Of a stretch of 64,000 nt of DNA, positions 39,729 through 49,198 are shown piece by piece. The position numbers and the translations under genes are program-made. Each line of letters starts with the position of its first letter. Position 1 is the stretch's first letter. The stretch lies in contig NW_012236525.1 in assembly GCF_000787575.1 (NCBI RefSeq), positions 325,686 through 389,685 of the forward strand, written 5' to 3'. Source of the stretch: Acytostelium subglobosum LB1. Lineage: Eukaryota > Evosea > Eumycetozoa > Acytosteliales > Acytosteliaceae. The notes under the pieces were generated by a model. It worked only from the letters and a program-made list of their open reading frames with translations, was not told the DNA's origin and ran no database searches.

Positions 39729-40225
39729 CCTTCCTTCTTCACTAACTATCCAACTAATTAACCTCTTTTTCTTCTATATGTTAAAGGTTAGTTATATGTA
39801 TGATTATAAATACCCTTCCTGTTAACAGCAGCACCTTGTATAAGCAAGGCATATGACCGCGCCACGGACCATACTACAAGATCAAGATTCCATGTTTGTT
39901 GGTGGTGTTGGTATTTGGGTGGTAGCTCAGAACGAATTGCAGCTACAGCAGCAGCAACAACAGAACAGCAGTGACAGTGAGTGTAATGAGAATGAATATG
40001 TGTAGTCACTGAGTATTGTGTTACTCACTACCAACACACCCTCCCACGGCAATATAACTCACTTGGGTTGCAAGAGATCCAACAACACTACAACCACTAC
40101 TTCTAGCTCGCTGTGTTGTGTTTGATTCAATCGGGCAAGGGAACTTCAATGAAATGAACTTCTCAAGTCTATTGATTGATTCATAGTTATACATATAAAT
40201 ATATATATTTATAATATGATTGATA
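39729..40225. other. Divergent promoter region, alpha-mannosidase / AP-4 sigma
   Basis: About 500 bp serving two genes transcribed away from each other. It contains a GCAGCAGC-rich patch near 39940-39965 and an ATATATAT run at 40195-40220 just before the AP-4 sigma start. The minus frame 40009-39788 begins with GTG and is not called. Confidence 0.55.
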
Positions 40226-40796
40226 ATGATCAAGTTCTTTATGTTGGCCAATAGACAGGGTCAGGTCAGACTGTCACAGTACTACCAATATGTACCCTTT
40301 GAGAAACGTCCAGCTCAAGAGGCAGAGATAATAAGGAAATGTGTTGCGAGGAGTGTAAATCAAGTATGTACATACATATATACAACAACTTGATTGATTG
40401 CTAACATCAATGTCTACACGTTACAAAGTGTTCATACCTTGAGTATCAAGACTACAAGTTGGTCTACAGGAGATATCTCTCATTGTACTTTATAGTTGGT
40501 GTCGATCATTCAGAGAATGAACTATCAATCCTAGAACTGATACATAACTATGTCGAGATACTTGATACTTTGTTCGAACAAGTATGCGAGTTGGATGTAA
40601 GTGTTCAAGTGTCAACTACATTGTCGCTCACTCATTGACATGTCATTTGTCACTTTAGGTTATGTTCCACATTGACAAGGCACACTTCATTCTTGATGAG
40701 ATGATATCGAATGGACACATTGCAGAGGTGTCCAAACATCAGATACTTGAATGTGTAAATCTAATGACATTGGCTGATAAGCAACAACATCAATGA
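40226..40796 (+). CDS. AP-4 complex sigma subunit
   Basis: Three phase-0 exons (40226-40363, 40429-40596, 40659-40796) give 147 residues, the length of clathrin-adaptor sigma chains. Clear sigma landmarks are MIKFFMLANRQGQVRLSQYY, EAEIIRKCVAR, the YKLVYRRYLSLYFIVGVD strand-helix and FHIDKAHFILDEMISNG. The pattern of residues, for example CSYLEYQDYKLVYRRY, is closest to AP-4 rather than AP-1, -2 or -3. The AP-4 tetramer sorts cargo at the trans-Golgi network. The upstream ATG-like codon at 40218 is out of frame. The stop lies only 9 bp from the stop of the convergent neighbour. Confidence 0.9.
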
Positions 40797-40805
40797 CATC
40801 AAAGT

Positions 40806-43800
40806 TTATTGTACAATACATAGTAATAATAGTGATAATAGGATCAATAGTAGACTCCACGGAGTACGAAGCTGTGATGACAGATTCATACCATCTCCTG
40901 TTGTTGTGGACATTGTCACACCGCCAGTGGTGGAGGCCGTCGTAGTCGCTGTTGTGGTGGCCGTGGTAGTGGCTGTCGTCGAGGCAGTCGTTGCCGTGGT
41001 CGAAGCTGAGGTACTGGCAGTGGTGCTGGCAGTCGTAGTGGATCCTCCACAGACCGCAGCCACATTGATGGCGGCCTGTGCAAGAACACGAGGACATCTC
41101 TGATCCCTGACAATGGCACTCAATGTATGTTGTTGGTTGTTGGTGACGTTGAAGCCCTGCTTGATCTGCTCCTGTGTTGGGTTGGAAATCGTGACGCCAT
41201 CCAAGACGTACTCAATGTTGGTGTAGTCCGATGGCAAGAAAGATGGCACAATGTTGGCGTACGACTCGTTCAGACAGATTGGCGTGATGGTGACATCGTT
41301 GGTCACTGGCTCGTTGGCATTGATGGTGAATGGCGCAGCGCGGACACACATTGGGTTGCTTCGACTGGTCGCGTAGGCCACGTAGTTGCCCTGGGTCAGC
41401 TGAGGGAACACTCCACTCAACTGCTGAGCCTGGAATGGTGTGGTCAAGACGCTCCATGGGTTGAAGGTGGCTGGACTGGCGGGCACGACCTGTGTGGCAT
41501 AGTTTGATGAATCAATGCTCATTCCAACACCATTATAGCTTCCATGGCACGACTCTTTGGCGGTTTGGACTGCCGCCATCGATGTGTCTGAGCCGACTGT
41601 GAGCTGGACTGATGATTTGCATCCAGTCTGAATCTTGGTGTATGTGAGCGTGTATGTGCCTGCGCTCAGACCAGACCACTCGCCTGGTGCTGTTGGCTGA
41701 CGACTCTCCAAGTAGACAATGTAGTTGGCCAGGTTGTCTGTGACCTTGATCGCACCATCAAAGCCTCCACATGAAGCATCTGTGATCTTGACACTTGGTG
41801 GAATGGGCTGAGCGGAAACAATGTTGTTAAATGGTACTGAAGCGATACAGTAATCATTCCACTTGATCTTAACAGTCATGTTTGGATAGAGTTGGTACAA
41901 TGAGTTTCCATTCGACTCCTGGTCAACGAATCCTTGGAAGTTGATATTGCTCCTGGTCGTAGTCACATCAATGCTTCCACCATATGGGCATGATGGTTGA
42001 TTGACAGTGAACTTGAATGGTACTAAATATGTTTGATTGATTGAATGTTAGTCATTGATCAAACATATCATGGGATAAGTGGAGTCTTGGACTTACGTGG
42101 ATCCATTGGCAAGGTGACATTGGTCTTCCATTCGCATTGATTGGAAATAATGAACAGGTCGTAGACACCTGCGCCAAGGTTGGATAGGTAGCTCTGGTTC
42201 TCAAAGACATTGACACGCTGGTTGTATGATATGCTTGTGATGGGTAGCTTGACACCACCGACCTTGGTTGTCACATTAACTTGCATGTATCCATCACCGG
42301 CCATCTGGATGTATGGTGTACAAGTTGGATTGATTGTAGTCGTGGCAAAGTCCACTTCAACGGGTGGTATAAAGATTGGATAGTTGTCACCCTTGCATGA
42401 TGATCCAACCTCTGTGAACGATACTCTATACTCTTGTGATCTCAGACCAGTCCAAACAGGATTGAGGTTTCCATTGGGATTCTTTCCACTCAATGTCAAA
42501 TCCGTGAAGTTACCAGTCAATTGAAGTTGGCCACCTCCAGCCACATCTCCACAATCAGTAACAGGTGTGATCTTGTAGTTGAGCTTGTACTCTGTGTAGT
42601 GCGAAGTTAGGTTGTGAAGTGGTCCGAGGTCAATCATTGATACATACCATTGTCATAGCCGATGGTAAAGTTGCGGTAGTCATTACAGAGTTGACTGGCA
42701 AAGTAGAAGAATTTGAAAGTGTAGGTACCAGGGTGGAGTGAGAACATTCCTGAGGTGATGGGCATGGCGTTGTTCTCAACATAGACAATGACCTGGAGTG
42801 TCTGGTTGACAAAGATCAGCGAGTCGTGTGCGTATGGACACGAGGCATTCCTCATCAATGTGAGATGGGTGTAGTATGGGTCACGGTAGTTTGGTGCCAA
42901 CCACTGGAATCCAATGAAGCGGCATCCATTGGCGTTGTAATATGCAGTCACAACCTCGTTCTCCTGGAAGGACACGTTGTAGACTTGGATGCCGAGTGGT
43001 CCGGTCAGGGTCACCTCAAGAATACCCTTGATCAAGTTGTTACTGGCGGTGGCCGAACACTTTGGCCAGCTCAAGACTCGGCTGGTGTTGGTGATGCGGG
43101 TGTAGGGATCAACGGTGGCCTGCTGTGGGGCAATGGAGATGGTGTTCATTCCTGAGCAGTTGTTGTTGTAATTGAACTTGAGCTGGTACGACTTGAAGCG
43201 AGGGATGTTTCGGAAGTAGCCAAGACTGTCTGGTGCCATGTTGATGGGGGTTGGGTGGTACGGTTGAGTGTAGTCGGTCACCTCGACCAATGTGAGGTTG
43301 ACGAACTGGAGGAAGTTGAATACACGCAAAGTGAAGTTGTAGAAACAAGTGTTGTCCAAACTGTTGTCACCAGCTGAGATCTCGTACTCTGGGATGGGGT
43401 ATGGCACTGAGAACAGGTATGGATCGGAGTAGCATGTGGAGTAGACGGCATAGTTGGTTGAGTAGTTGGCCATGAACCTATTATTGGCGTCCAATGTGAT
43501 ATTCTCCTTTGTCAAAGGGTTGGTCACGGTAATGTTCGATACCTCTGGTCCGGCAGTCACAGACACATTCACCGTCTTACAATAGTCACTCGACACAACC
43601 TGGTATCCAATGTTCTTGGCTAAAGTGAGTGATTGAGTTAGTGATTGAACGATAAAGTGATTGAGTGAGTGATACTTACTGTATGGTGATGGGACGTAGT
43701 TGTAGACTGAGGTACATCCTTTGAGGTTGTAGATGATCTGATTCTTGATTGTGAGGTCCATGGTGAAGGTGGGCAGAACTTGTCTCGCACCAATGTAGAA

Positions 43801-44709
43801 GTAAAGCAATGGATCGGTGTTGTTACCATTGATCAATGTAGCCTTGACAGTGGCATTGTTTGGACATTGATAACCAAGTACATCTAGCTTGATTATTGGT
43901 GATACCTTGGGCATGTCCACCTTCATTGTCTGTGTGCCACACAGGCCAGATTGAACAACCAATGTATAAGTCTGGAAACCGAGTCCAGTGTACACACCAT
44001 TGCTACCAGAGACAGCGATCATGTTCTTGTCATACAGTGCAATTGAGCTGTATGAAGCAGCGTTGGTAACTGTGATGGAGCCATTCAAGAGGCTACAGGT
44101 TGGGTACACTAGACTTAGCGTGGGAGTAGATGTGGACTTGGGATACACGCTCAGACGGTAGGTGCAGGCGTTGGTTGGGGGTATCGTGCTCACAGAGTCT
44201 TCTGATGTCTTGATCGTGTAGGTGGCGGGGTTGTCATACTGGAAGGAGTAAGGTGGCGACGCACCCTGTCTCGTGAATGCTTGAGCAGTACTGAGGTAGT
44301 ACGACTTGATCGATGAGTTGCCGACAAAGTTGATCACATAGTTGGTGAATGGACAGAGTGGCTGGATGTAGGTAATGTTGGTCTGAATGATGTTGTAGGA
44401 CTTGGTTAACATGCAGCCAGAGTTGCCGTAGGAGAGCACGACGGATGGTTGGACAGGCGAGGGTGTGAATACAGCGTAGCCACCAGAGAATGTGTAGGGT
44501 ATTGGTTGATTGGTGGCCGAATCCACCATTGAAACTGACTCATATTGGAATGGATTCCAAACTTTAACAAATGCAAGTGATTGATTTGTGGATGAACGGC
44601 AGTATCCATCAACTTGAACATCGACCAAAGTATTTGGTGGGCATGATATTGCGTGTGTTGTGGAACATATTACAAGAAGTAATAATATTAAATAATTTAT
44701 ATTATACAT
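40806..44709 (-). CDS. Large secreted repeat protein with mucin-like stalk and GPI signal
   Basis: Four exons (44709-43680, 43619-42648, 42591-42097, 42022-40806) give 1,237 residues. The ATG at 44709 opens a clean signal peptide (YLILLLLVICSTTHA); an in-frame ATG 22 codons upstream would bury it. The body is a string of degenerate beta-rich modules, many with a Pro-X-Cys...Asn-Gly-Ser-Ile pattern (for example PTCSLLNGSITV, PSCPYGGSIDV, ASCGGFDGAIKV), and many Asn-X-Ser/Thr sites. The end has a Thr/Ser/Ala stalk of about 40 residues, then a hydrophobic tail (SLLLILLSLLLL) typical of GPI attachment. A cell-surface adhesion or matrix role is inferred. I know no named family for it. The intron 43620-43679 (60 nt) is open and in frame. 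Confidence 0.85.
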
Positions 44710-45345
44710 TATTATTATATTTGAATAATGATTGTTTGTTTGAATGAAGTGATGGTCGTTTTTGATGTTGGTCATATCATATGATGTGTCAATATATGCC
44801 CCTTTACAGAACTTGGTGATTGGTTATGTTTGGAACACACTCACATTGTGTGTTGGTGTCTTGAAATGCAGCGGCTGGAGGTTTGGATTCAATCATCATC
44901 TGTCAAGTCAATCAAAAACCTCCAACAATCACCCCATCATAATAGATCAACTCACAACCTATTAATTAATTAATTAAAAGATGGTTTTGAACTAAAATAG
45001 GTCGCACCGTTTGTGTTTTTGGTACAGGTCAAAAAAAACGTCATCATCGTCTTTGACAAACGGGTTAGTTATAAACTGTTTAGTATTTACAACGATGTTT
45101 TGATTCGAAAGCCATCTTCATGATATATATCTAAGTAAAAATCTTAAAATACTTATTCTAATAATGAGATCATTTAATCAGATAATAATTAACCCAAACA
45201 ATTGATTATTTATTCTAAAATCATTCAGTTTATATTTTCCAGTGTCTTTGAATTCAATAAAGATGGCTCTGGATGATAAAACAGCGGAGGAGGGAACGTT
45301 TCAGACACTTTGACAGTCCTCAAAAGCTCAACAAAAAAAACTTTC
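44710..45345. other. Spacer upstream of the surface-protein gene
   Basis: Holds the 5' region of the minus-strand surface-protein gene. From about 44990 onward the sequence becomes T/A-rich, with T and A homopolymers (45030-45045, 45333-45350), and lacks TGAT repeats. No coding feature is recognised. Confidence 0.5.
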
Positions 45346-45350
45346 AAAAA
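45346..45350 (-). terminator. RNA polymerase III terminator of tRNA-Thr
   Basis: Five T residues on the minus strand immediately follow the tRNA 3' end; a second, longer T run (about eight) lies roughly 10 nt further on. Confidence 0.85.
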
Positions 45351-45423
45351 GGCTCCAACGAGATTCGAACTCGTGACCCCTTCCTTACTAGGGAAGTACA
45401 ATAACCAGCTATGCTATGGAGCC
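45351..45423 (-). tRNA. tRNA-Thr (anticodon AGT)
   Basis: A 73-nt cloverleaf on the minus strand with a perfect 7-bp acceptor stem (GGCTCCA with TGGAGCC). The 5-bp anticodon stem CTTCC/GGAAG carries loop CTAGTAA, giving anticodon AGT (plus-strand 45387-45389), and the 5-bp T stem ACGAG/CTCGT carries loop TTCGAAT. No intron. The D stem is weak, about three pairs (GCA/TGT). Anticodon AGT reads ACU/ACC after A34-to-inosine editing. It is followed directly by a T5 terminator. No CCA is encoded, as expected for a nuclear eukaryotic gene. Confidence 0.95.
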
Positions 45424-45826
45424 CATGTTTTGAATCGAATTTTTGCCATGTTTTTATAGCGGAATTTTTGGCTTTTTTAAAATTGATAAATATTCTTTAG
45501 AATTTTGTCTTCCTATTCTTTCTTCTAAAGAATTGAGATCGACTTTAAAGAATATTTGATCTTTTAATTTAATATAATTTTTGGTATAAGACCTAGGGTC
45601 AAAAAGTGTCGTTTCAAATTGGTTCCAGAAGATTGCATTCTTCAGATAGAGGCAACTTCCGCAACTTTCCACCACCTTCCATCTCTGAAGTCATGAATAT
45701 TAACGATCCAATTTATAATAGTGATCTTCAATCAATAGAATCATTCATTCAATCAAACAAACATAACAAACAAACAAATATTACAAACTTATTATATATC
45801 TATATTAAATAATCAATCAATCAATA
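45424..45826. other. AT-rich flank upstream of tRNA-Thr
   Basis: Strongly T/A-rich sequence on the 5' side of the tRNA. A minus frame at 45675-45454 is open for 73 codons (KNYIKLKDQIFFKVDLNS and so on) but starts at GTG and matches nothing I recognise. Dictyostelid tRNA genes are preferred landing sites for mobile elements, so a decayed insertion is possible but not shown. From 45730 the usual ATCA repeats return ahead of the SDR gene. Confidence 0.45.
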
Positions 45827-46674
45827 ATGTCAAAGATAGCCGTTGTATTAGGTGTTGGTCCAGGCATTGGAGCTGCTGTTGCTAGAAGGTATGATCAGTG
45901 TTGGGCCCAATCAATCACTTGACAGTTGAGCATCACCATTCTAATTAATTAATACTCTAATCTACATTAAAGGTTCGCTAAGGAGGGCTTCACTGTGGCA
46001 TTGGCAGCACGTACAAAGGATAAACTGTTGGCACTTGAGAAGGAGATCAATGATGCTGGTGGCAAAGCCATCAGTGTTCAAATTGATGCTGGCAACACAG
46101 AGTCTATCATCAATGGCTTCAGTGAGATCAAGAGCAGAGTGGGCAATCCCGATGTGTTTGTATACAACGTCGGCTCATTCAAGTATGGCTCAATCGAGAA
46201 GTTGACCACTGAGGACTATGAGAGCGCTTGGCGCAACAACTGTCTTGGTGCCATCACAGCATCCCAGCAAGTCCTTCCACATATGTTGTCACAAAACAAG
46301 GGCACCATCATATTGACTGGAGCCACTGCTTCAATGCGTGGCTCAGTCAACTTCTCACCATTCGCCGTGGGCAAGTTTGGACTGCGTGCCTTTGCACAGT
46401 CACTCGCAAGAGAGTACTATCCCAAGGGTATCCACGTAGCACATGTAGTCATCGATGGTCAAGTCAACGTTTCAAAGGAGACCACCAGGCCACTCGATGA
46501 AATGTTGAATCCTGTTGAAAGTATGTTGTTGTTAACATTGGCACATGTGATGCAGATACTAACATCATCATCATCCATCAAACAGTCGCCAATACCTATT
46601 GGAACTTATACCAACAAGATAAGACAGCATGGACACATGAGTTGGAGTTGAGAACAAACAAGGAGAAGTGGTAA
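45827..46674 (+). CDS. Atypical short-chain dehydrogenase/reductase
   Basis: Three exons (45827-45888, 45973-46520, 46586-46674) give 232 residues, a normal SDR length. The nucleotide-binding start is GVGPGIGAAVARR (residues 9-21), a variant of the GxxxGxG motif, with strand-beta2 LAARTKDKL that suits NADP. The N-rich helix motif reads YNVGSF where classical SDRs have NNAG. The catalytic tetrad position is FAVGK (Phe151, Lys155) instead of YxxxK. AREYYPKGIHVAHVVIDG is the conserved end of the core. The same FxxxK change is known to me from some bacterial SDRs with related ATASMRG sequences, so it may define a subfamily with another or no redox chemistry. Substrate unknown. Confidence 0.87.
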
Positions 46675-47138
46675 ACTTGTTGTATGATGTAACATCCATA
46701 AATGTACATATTCCATGATTGAATGGAACAAGCTCAAAGAGAGAAAATAATTAAATGATTATAATTTATGTGTATCTTTATTGTTCCAATGTAAGAATTA
46801 CTTCTTCAATGTCAATGATTGTTTGATTGTTATAACTGATTGATTGGTTTGATTGTATGATATTACATGAATGATTGATGATGATGTGTACAGACGAGTT
46901 TGAATCTCGTGTGGAGTGTTGGTCGATGCTGAGTTTGTGGTTTGAGTTTGTGATTAAATATTATATATATCAATCGGATGAGTATAGTTTAACTTGTGTA
47001 TAAATGTTCACAAGCTAATTGAAGTCAATATGTTGATGTTGTTGATGTTGCTGATGTTGATGTTGATGTTGCTGGGGATTGATAGTTATGGTACAAATAA
47101 TGTGATTGATTGATTGAATGAATGGATTGATGGAAGGA
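46675..47138. other. Convergent 3' spacer, SDR / Ser-Asn-rich gene
   Basis: About 460 bp between two convergent stops, rich in TGAT and GATGTT repeats (46820-46900, 47030-47080). A T-arm-like hairpin ACGAG-TTTGAAT-CTCGT occurs near 46893 without any other tRNA part. Confidence 0.6.
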
Positions 47139-48773
47139 TCAGTTGTTTGATGACTCGCTAATGTACAACTCCTCGCGTGGACTATCGATATAGTTGCGTT
47201 GGATGTCACCAGAGTCTGAGAGACGCTTCTTGCGTGGCGAGTCCATCTCGAGGTTTTCCAGGAGCATCTCGATGGATGAGCGCTTCTTAAAGTCGTCAAA
47301 GATACCAGAGTTGTTGGCCACGCGGGACAATAACAATGGCGATGTGTTTAGACGCGGGATGTTGATCGAGGGCGTTGACGTGCGTGGCGGGGAGGCCAGC
47401 GATGCAAAGTTGGACGTGGACGACGCCGACATGGCCATTGCCGACGAGCTGGAGATGGCCTGTGCCAGCAGGGCGGACGCTGGCGTGGACACCATGGACA
47501 GGGGTGACGAGGGCATCGACGTCGATCCCTTGCGACCGCCCTTCTGCATGGTCCATGGGTCGTTGGTCTGCTTCAGACGCCAGAAACCATTCTGCTTGTA
47601 TGTGTCCATGCCCGAGTCAAAGATGTTCTTGGAGTGCGACAGCATGTCCTGTATCTGCTTGTGCCAGTTGTCCGAGCGCTTCTTATTCAAACACAGCACG
47701 TCCCAATGCGAGGTCATGAACTCGTACACATCGGTCTTGAGCGAGAAGAACTGCTTCTCGGGCATCTCATGGTTCAATGTATAGAAGACCACGCGCATGA
47801 TACTGGCCCATGTTGGCTGCTTGATAAGGATCTCTGGCTGTCCACGTTGGCACAGAAGGCAATCATTGAGGCTGCAGTGTACAGGTGTGGTAGAGCCGCA
47901 GCTCATGGGCGGTGATGAAGGTGGGGACAATGTGTTGTTGTTGTTGTTGTTGTTGTTACTGTTGCTGTTGTTCGAGGGGATTGGTGAGCCGTAGCCCTTA
48001 CCAGGTGAGCCAACCTGGAACTGTTGCTGTTGTTGCTGTTGATGTTGTTGTTGTTTGAAGCTGTGGAACTTGAGTGATTTGGATGAGGGTGGGGATGAGG
48101 GAGCAGATTGCGATGGAGAAGACGACAGGTTGATGAGTGAGTATGAGTTGGTGAGTGAGTCGGTCGAGCTGGAGAGCACGCTCTCGTTGGCCAGGATCTC
48201 GACACGTGGCGAGCCGGGCAATGGGTTGGGAAGAGACGCGAATGAAGACGTGGAGGACTGATAGAACATGTTGTTGTTGAATATTGAGTTGCCAATGCCG
48301 CCACCCGTACCAACGTCCAGGCTATTGTCATCTGAGCTCTTATTGCCAATGCCATTACTATTACCAAGTGAAAGTCCGAGTCCAAGTCCAAGCCCACTGC
48401 CACTGCCACTGCTTTCACCAAGATGCAGGAATGAGTTTGAGGGCGAGTGATGTCCAGCACCAGAGCTGCGACGTACGCTATTTCGGCTCGATGGACGCAT
48501 GCCTGTGGACGAGGTGATGCTGGAGCGGCCATTGCCAAAGCCCTGGATGGGGGAAATTGGTACAAAGTCTAGCTCAGCATGTTTGTCTGTGTTGTTGGTG
48601 GGGGTGTTGGCGCTGTCTGTACTGGTGTTGTTGTTGCTATTGGACATGGACATCAAAGATGGTGAGTTGCGTATCTCAAATAGGATATGAGGAGCAATCT
48701 CCTCAATGCTTGACTCGTCCATTGTTGTTGCGGTGGTCGAAGATTTTGGGGATGATAATGATAGTGATGACAT
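47139..48773 (-). CDS. Ser/Asn-rich protein with one conserved globular domain
   Basis: Single exon, 544 residues, ATG at 48773. Most of the chain is Ser/Asn/Gly/Gln low complexity, with polyQ and polyN runs. One folded block at about residues 297-397 has the look of a real domain. It begins after a CSLNDCLLC cysteine pair and contains TWASIMRVVFYTLNHEMPE, YEFMTSHWDVLCLNKKRSDN, WHKQIQDMLSHSKNIFDSG and GFWRLKQTNDPW. The helix-helix-Gly-Phe-Trp ending resembles a winged-helix fold, so a nuclear regulatory role is plausible but only inferred. The C-terminus has basic, phosphorylatable patches (SPRKKRLSDS). No named family is assigned. Confidence 0.85.
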   Translation of the reverse strand: MSSLSLSSPKSSTTATTMDESSIEEIAPHILFEIRNSPSLMSMSNSNNNTSTDSANTPTNNTDKHAELDFVPISPIQGFGNGRSSITSSTGMRPSSRNSVRRSSGAGHHSPSNSFLHLGESSGSGSGLGLGLGLSLGNSNGIGNKSSDDNSLDVGTGGGIGNSIFNNNMFYQSSTSSFASLPNPLPGSPRVEILANESVLSSSTDSLTNSYSLINLSSSPSQSAPSSPPSSKSLKFHSFKQQQHQQQQQQQFQVGSPGKGYGSPIPSNNSNSNNNNNNNNTLSPPSSPPMSCGSTTPVHCSLNDCLLCQRGQPEILIKQPTWASIMRVVFYTLNHEMPEKQFFSLKTDVYEFMTSHWDVLCLNKKRSDNWHKQIQDMLSHSKNIFDSGMDTYKQNGFWRLKQTNDPWTMQKGGRKGSTSMPSSPLSMVSTPASALLAQAISSSSAMAMSASSTSNFASLASPPRTSTPSINIPRLNTSPLLLSRVANNSGIFDDFKKRSSIEMLLENLEMDSPRKKRLSDSGDIQRNYIDSPREELYISESSNN

Positions 48774-49098
48774 TGATTGAATGATTGATTATAGATATAG
48801 ATATATTACAAATATGTTGTTGTTTGTTGTTTGAATGAGACTATATTCTATCATAAGTGATTAGTTGGGGATGGAGAGAATAAGAAAGAGAAGGATAAGG
48901 TTAGAGTTTGATTGGCGGTCGACTGTAATGTTGATGTGTGTGGGTGGGGCACGAAGACTCGACAAGACAGACAACGAGAGTTGTTGACGACGAAGTCTCT
49001 TTATGATCATGGACCGGATATGGTGGTATAAGACGATGTCACATCACCTCATCATTAACATACACAAAGGACTTTGATTGATTAATTGTTTAGGGGGG
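48774..49098. other. 5' region of the Ser/Asn-rich gene up to the assembly gap
   Basis: Presumed promoter and leader of the minus-strand gene ending at 48773. It has AT-rich and GAGAAGGATAAGG-like patches and ends in a G homopolymer that abuts the gap. Confidence 0.55.
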
Positions 49099-49198
49099 NN
49101 NNNNNNNNNNNNNNNNNNNNNNNNNNNNNNNNNNNNNNNNNNNNNNNNNNNNNNNNNNNNNNNNNNNNNNNNNNNNNNNNNNNNNNNNNNNNNNNNNN
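49099..49198. other. Assembly gap (100 N)
   Basis: Exactly 100 N, the usual placeholder for a gap of unknown size. Its left flank is a run of G. Anything spanning it, including the true length of the intergenic region, is unknown. Confidence 0.99.

Noticed and set aside
45454-45675. 73-codon minus frame beside tRNA-Thr
   Set aside because: GTG start, AT-driven composition and no recognised domain; insufficient to call a gene or a mobile element.
46893-46909. Possible second tRNA from a T-arm-like hairpin
   Set aside because: No acceptor, D or anticodon stems can be found around it.
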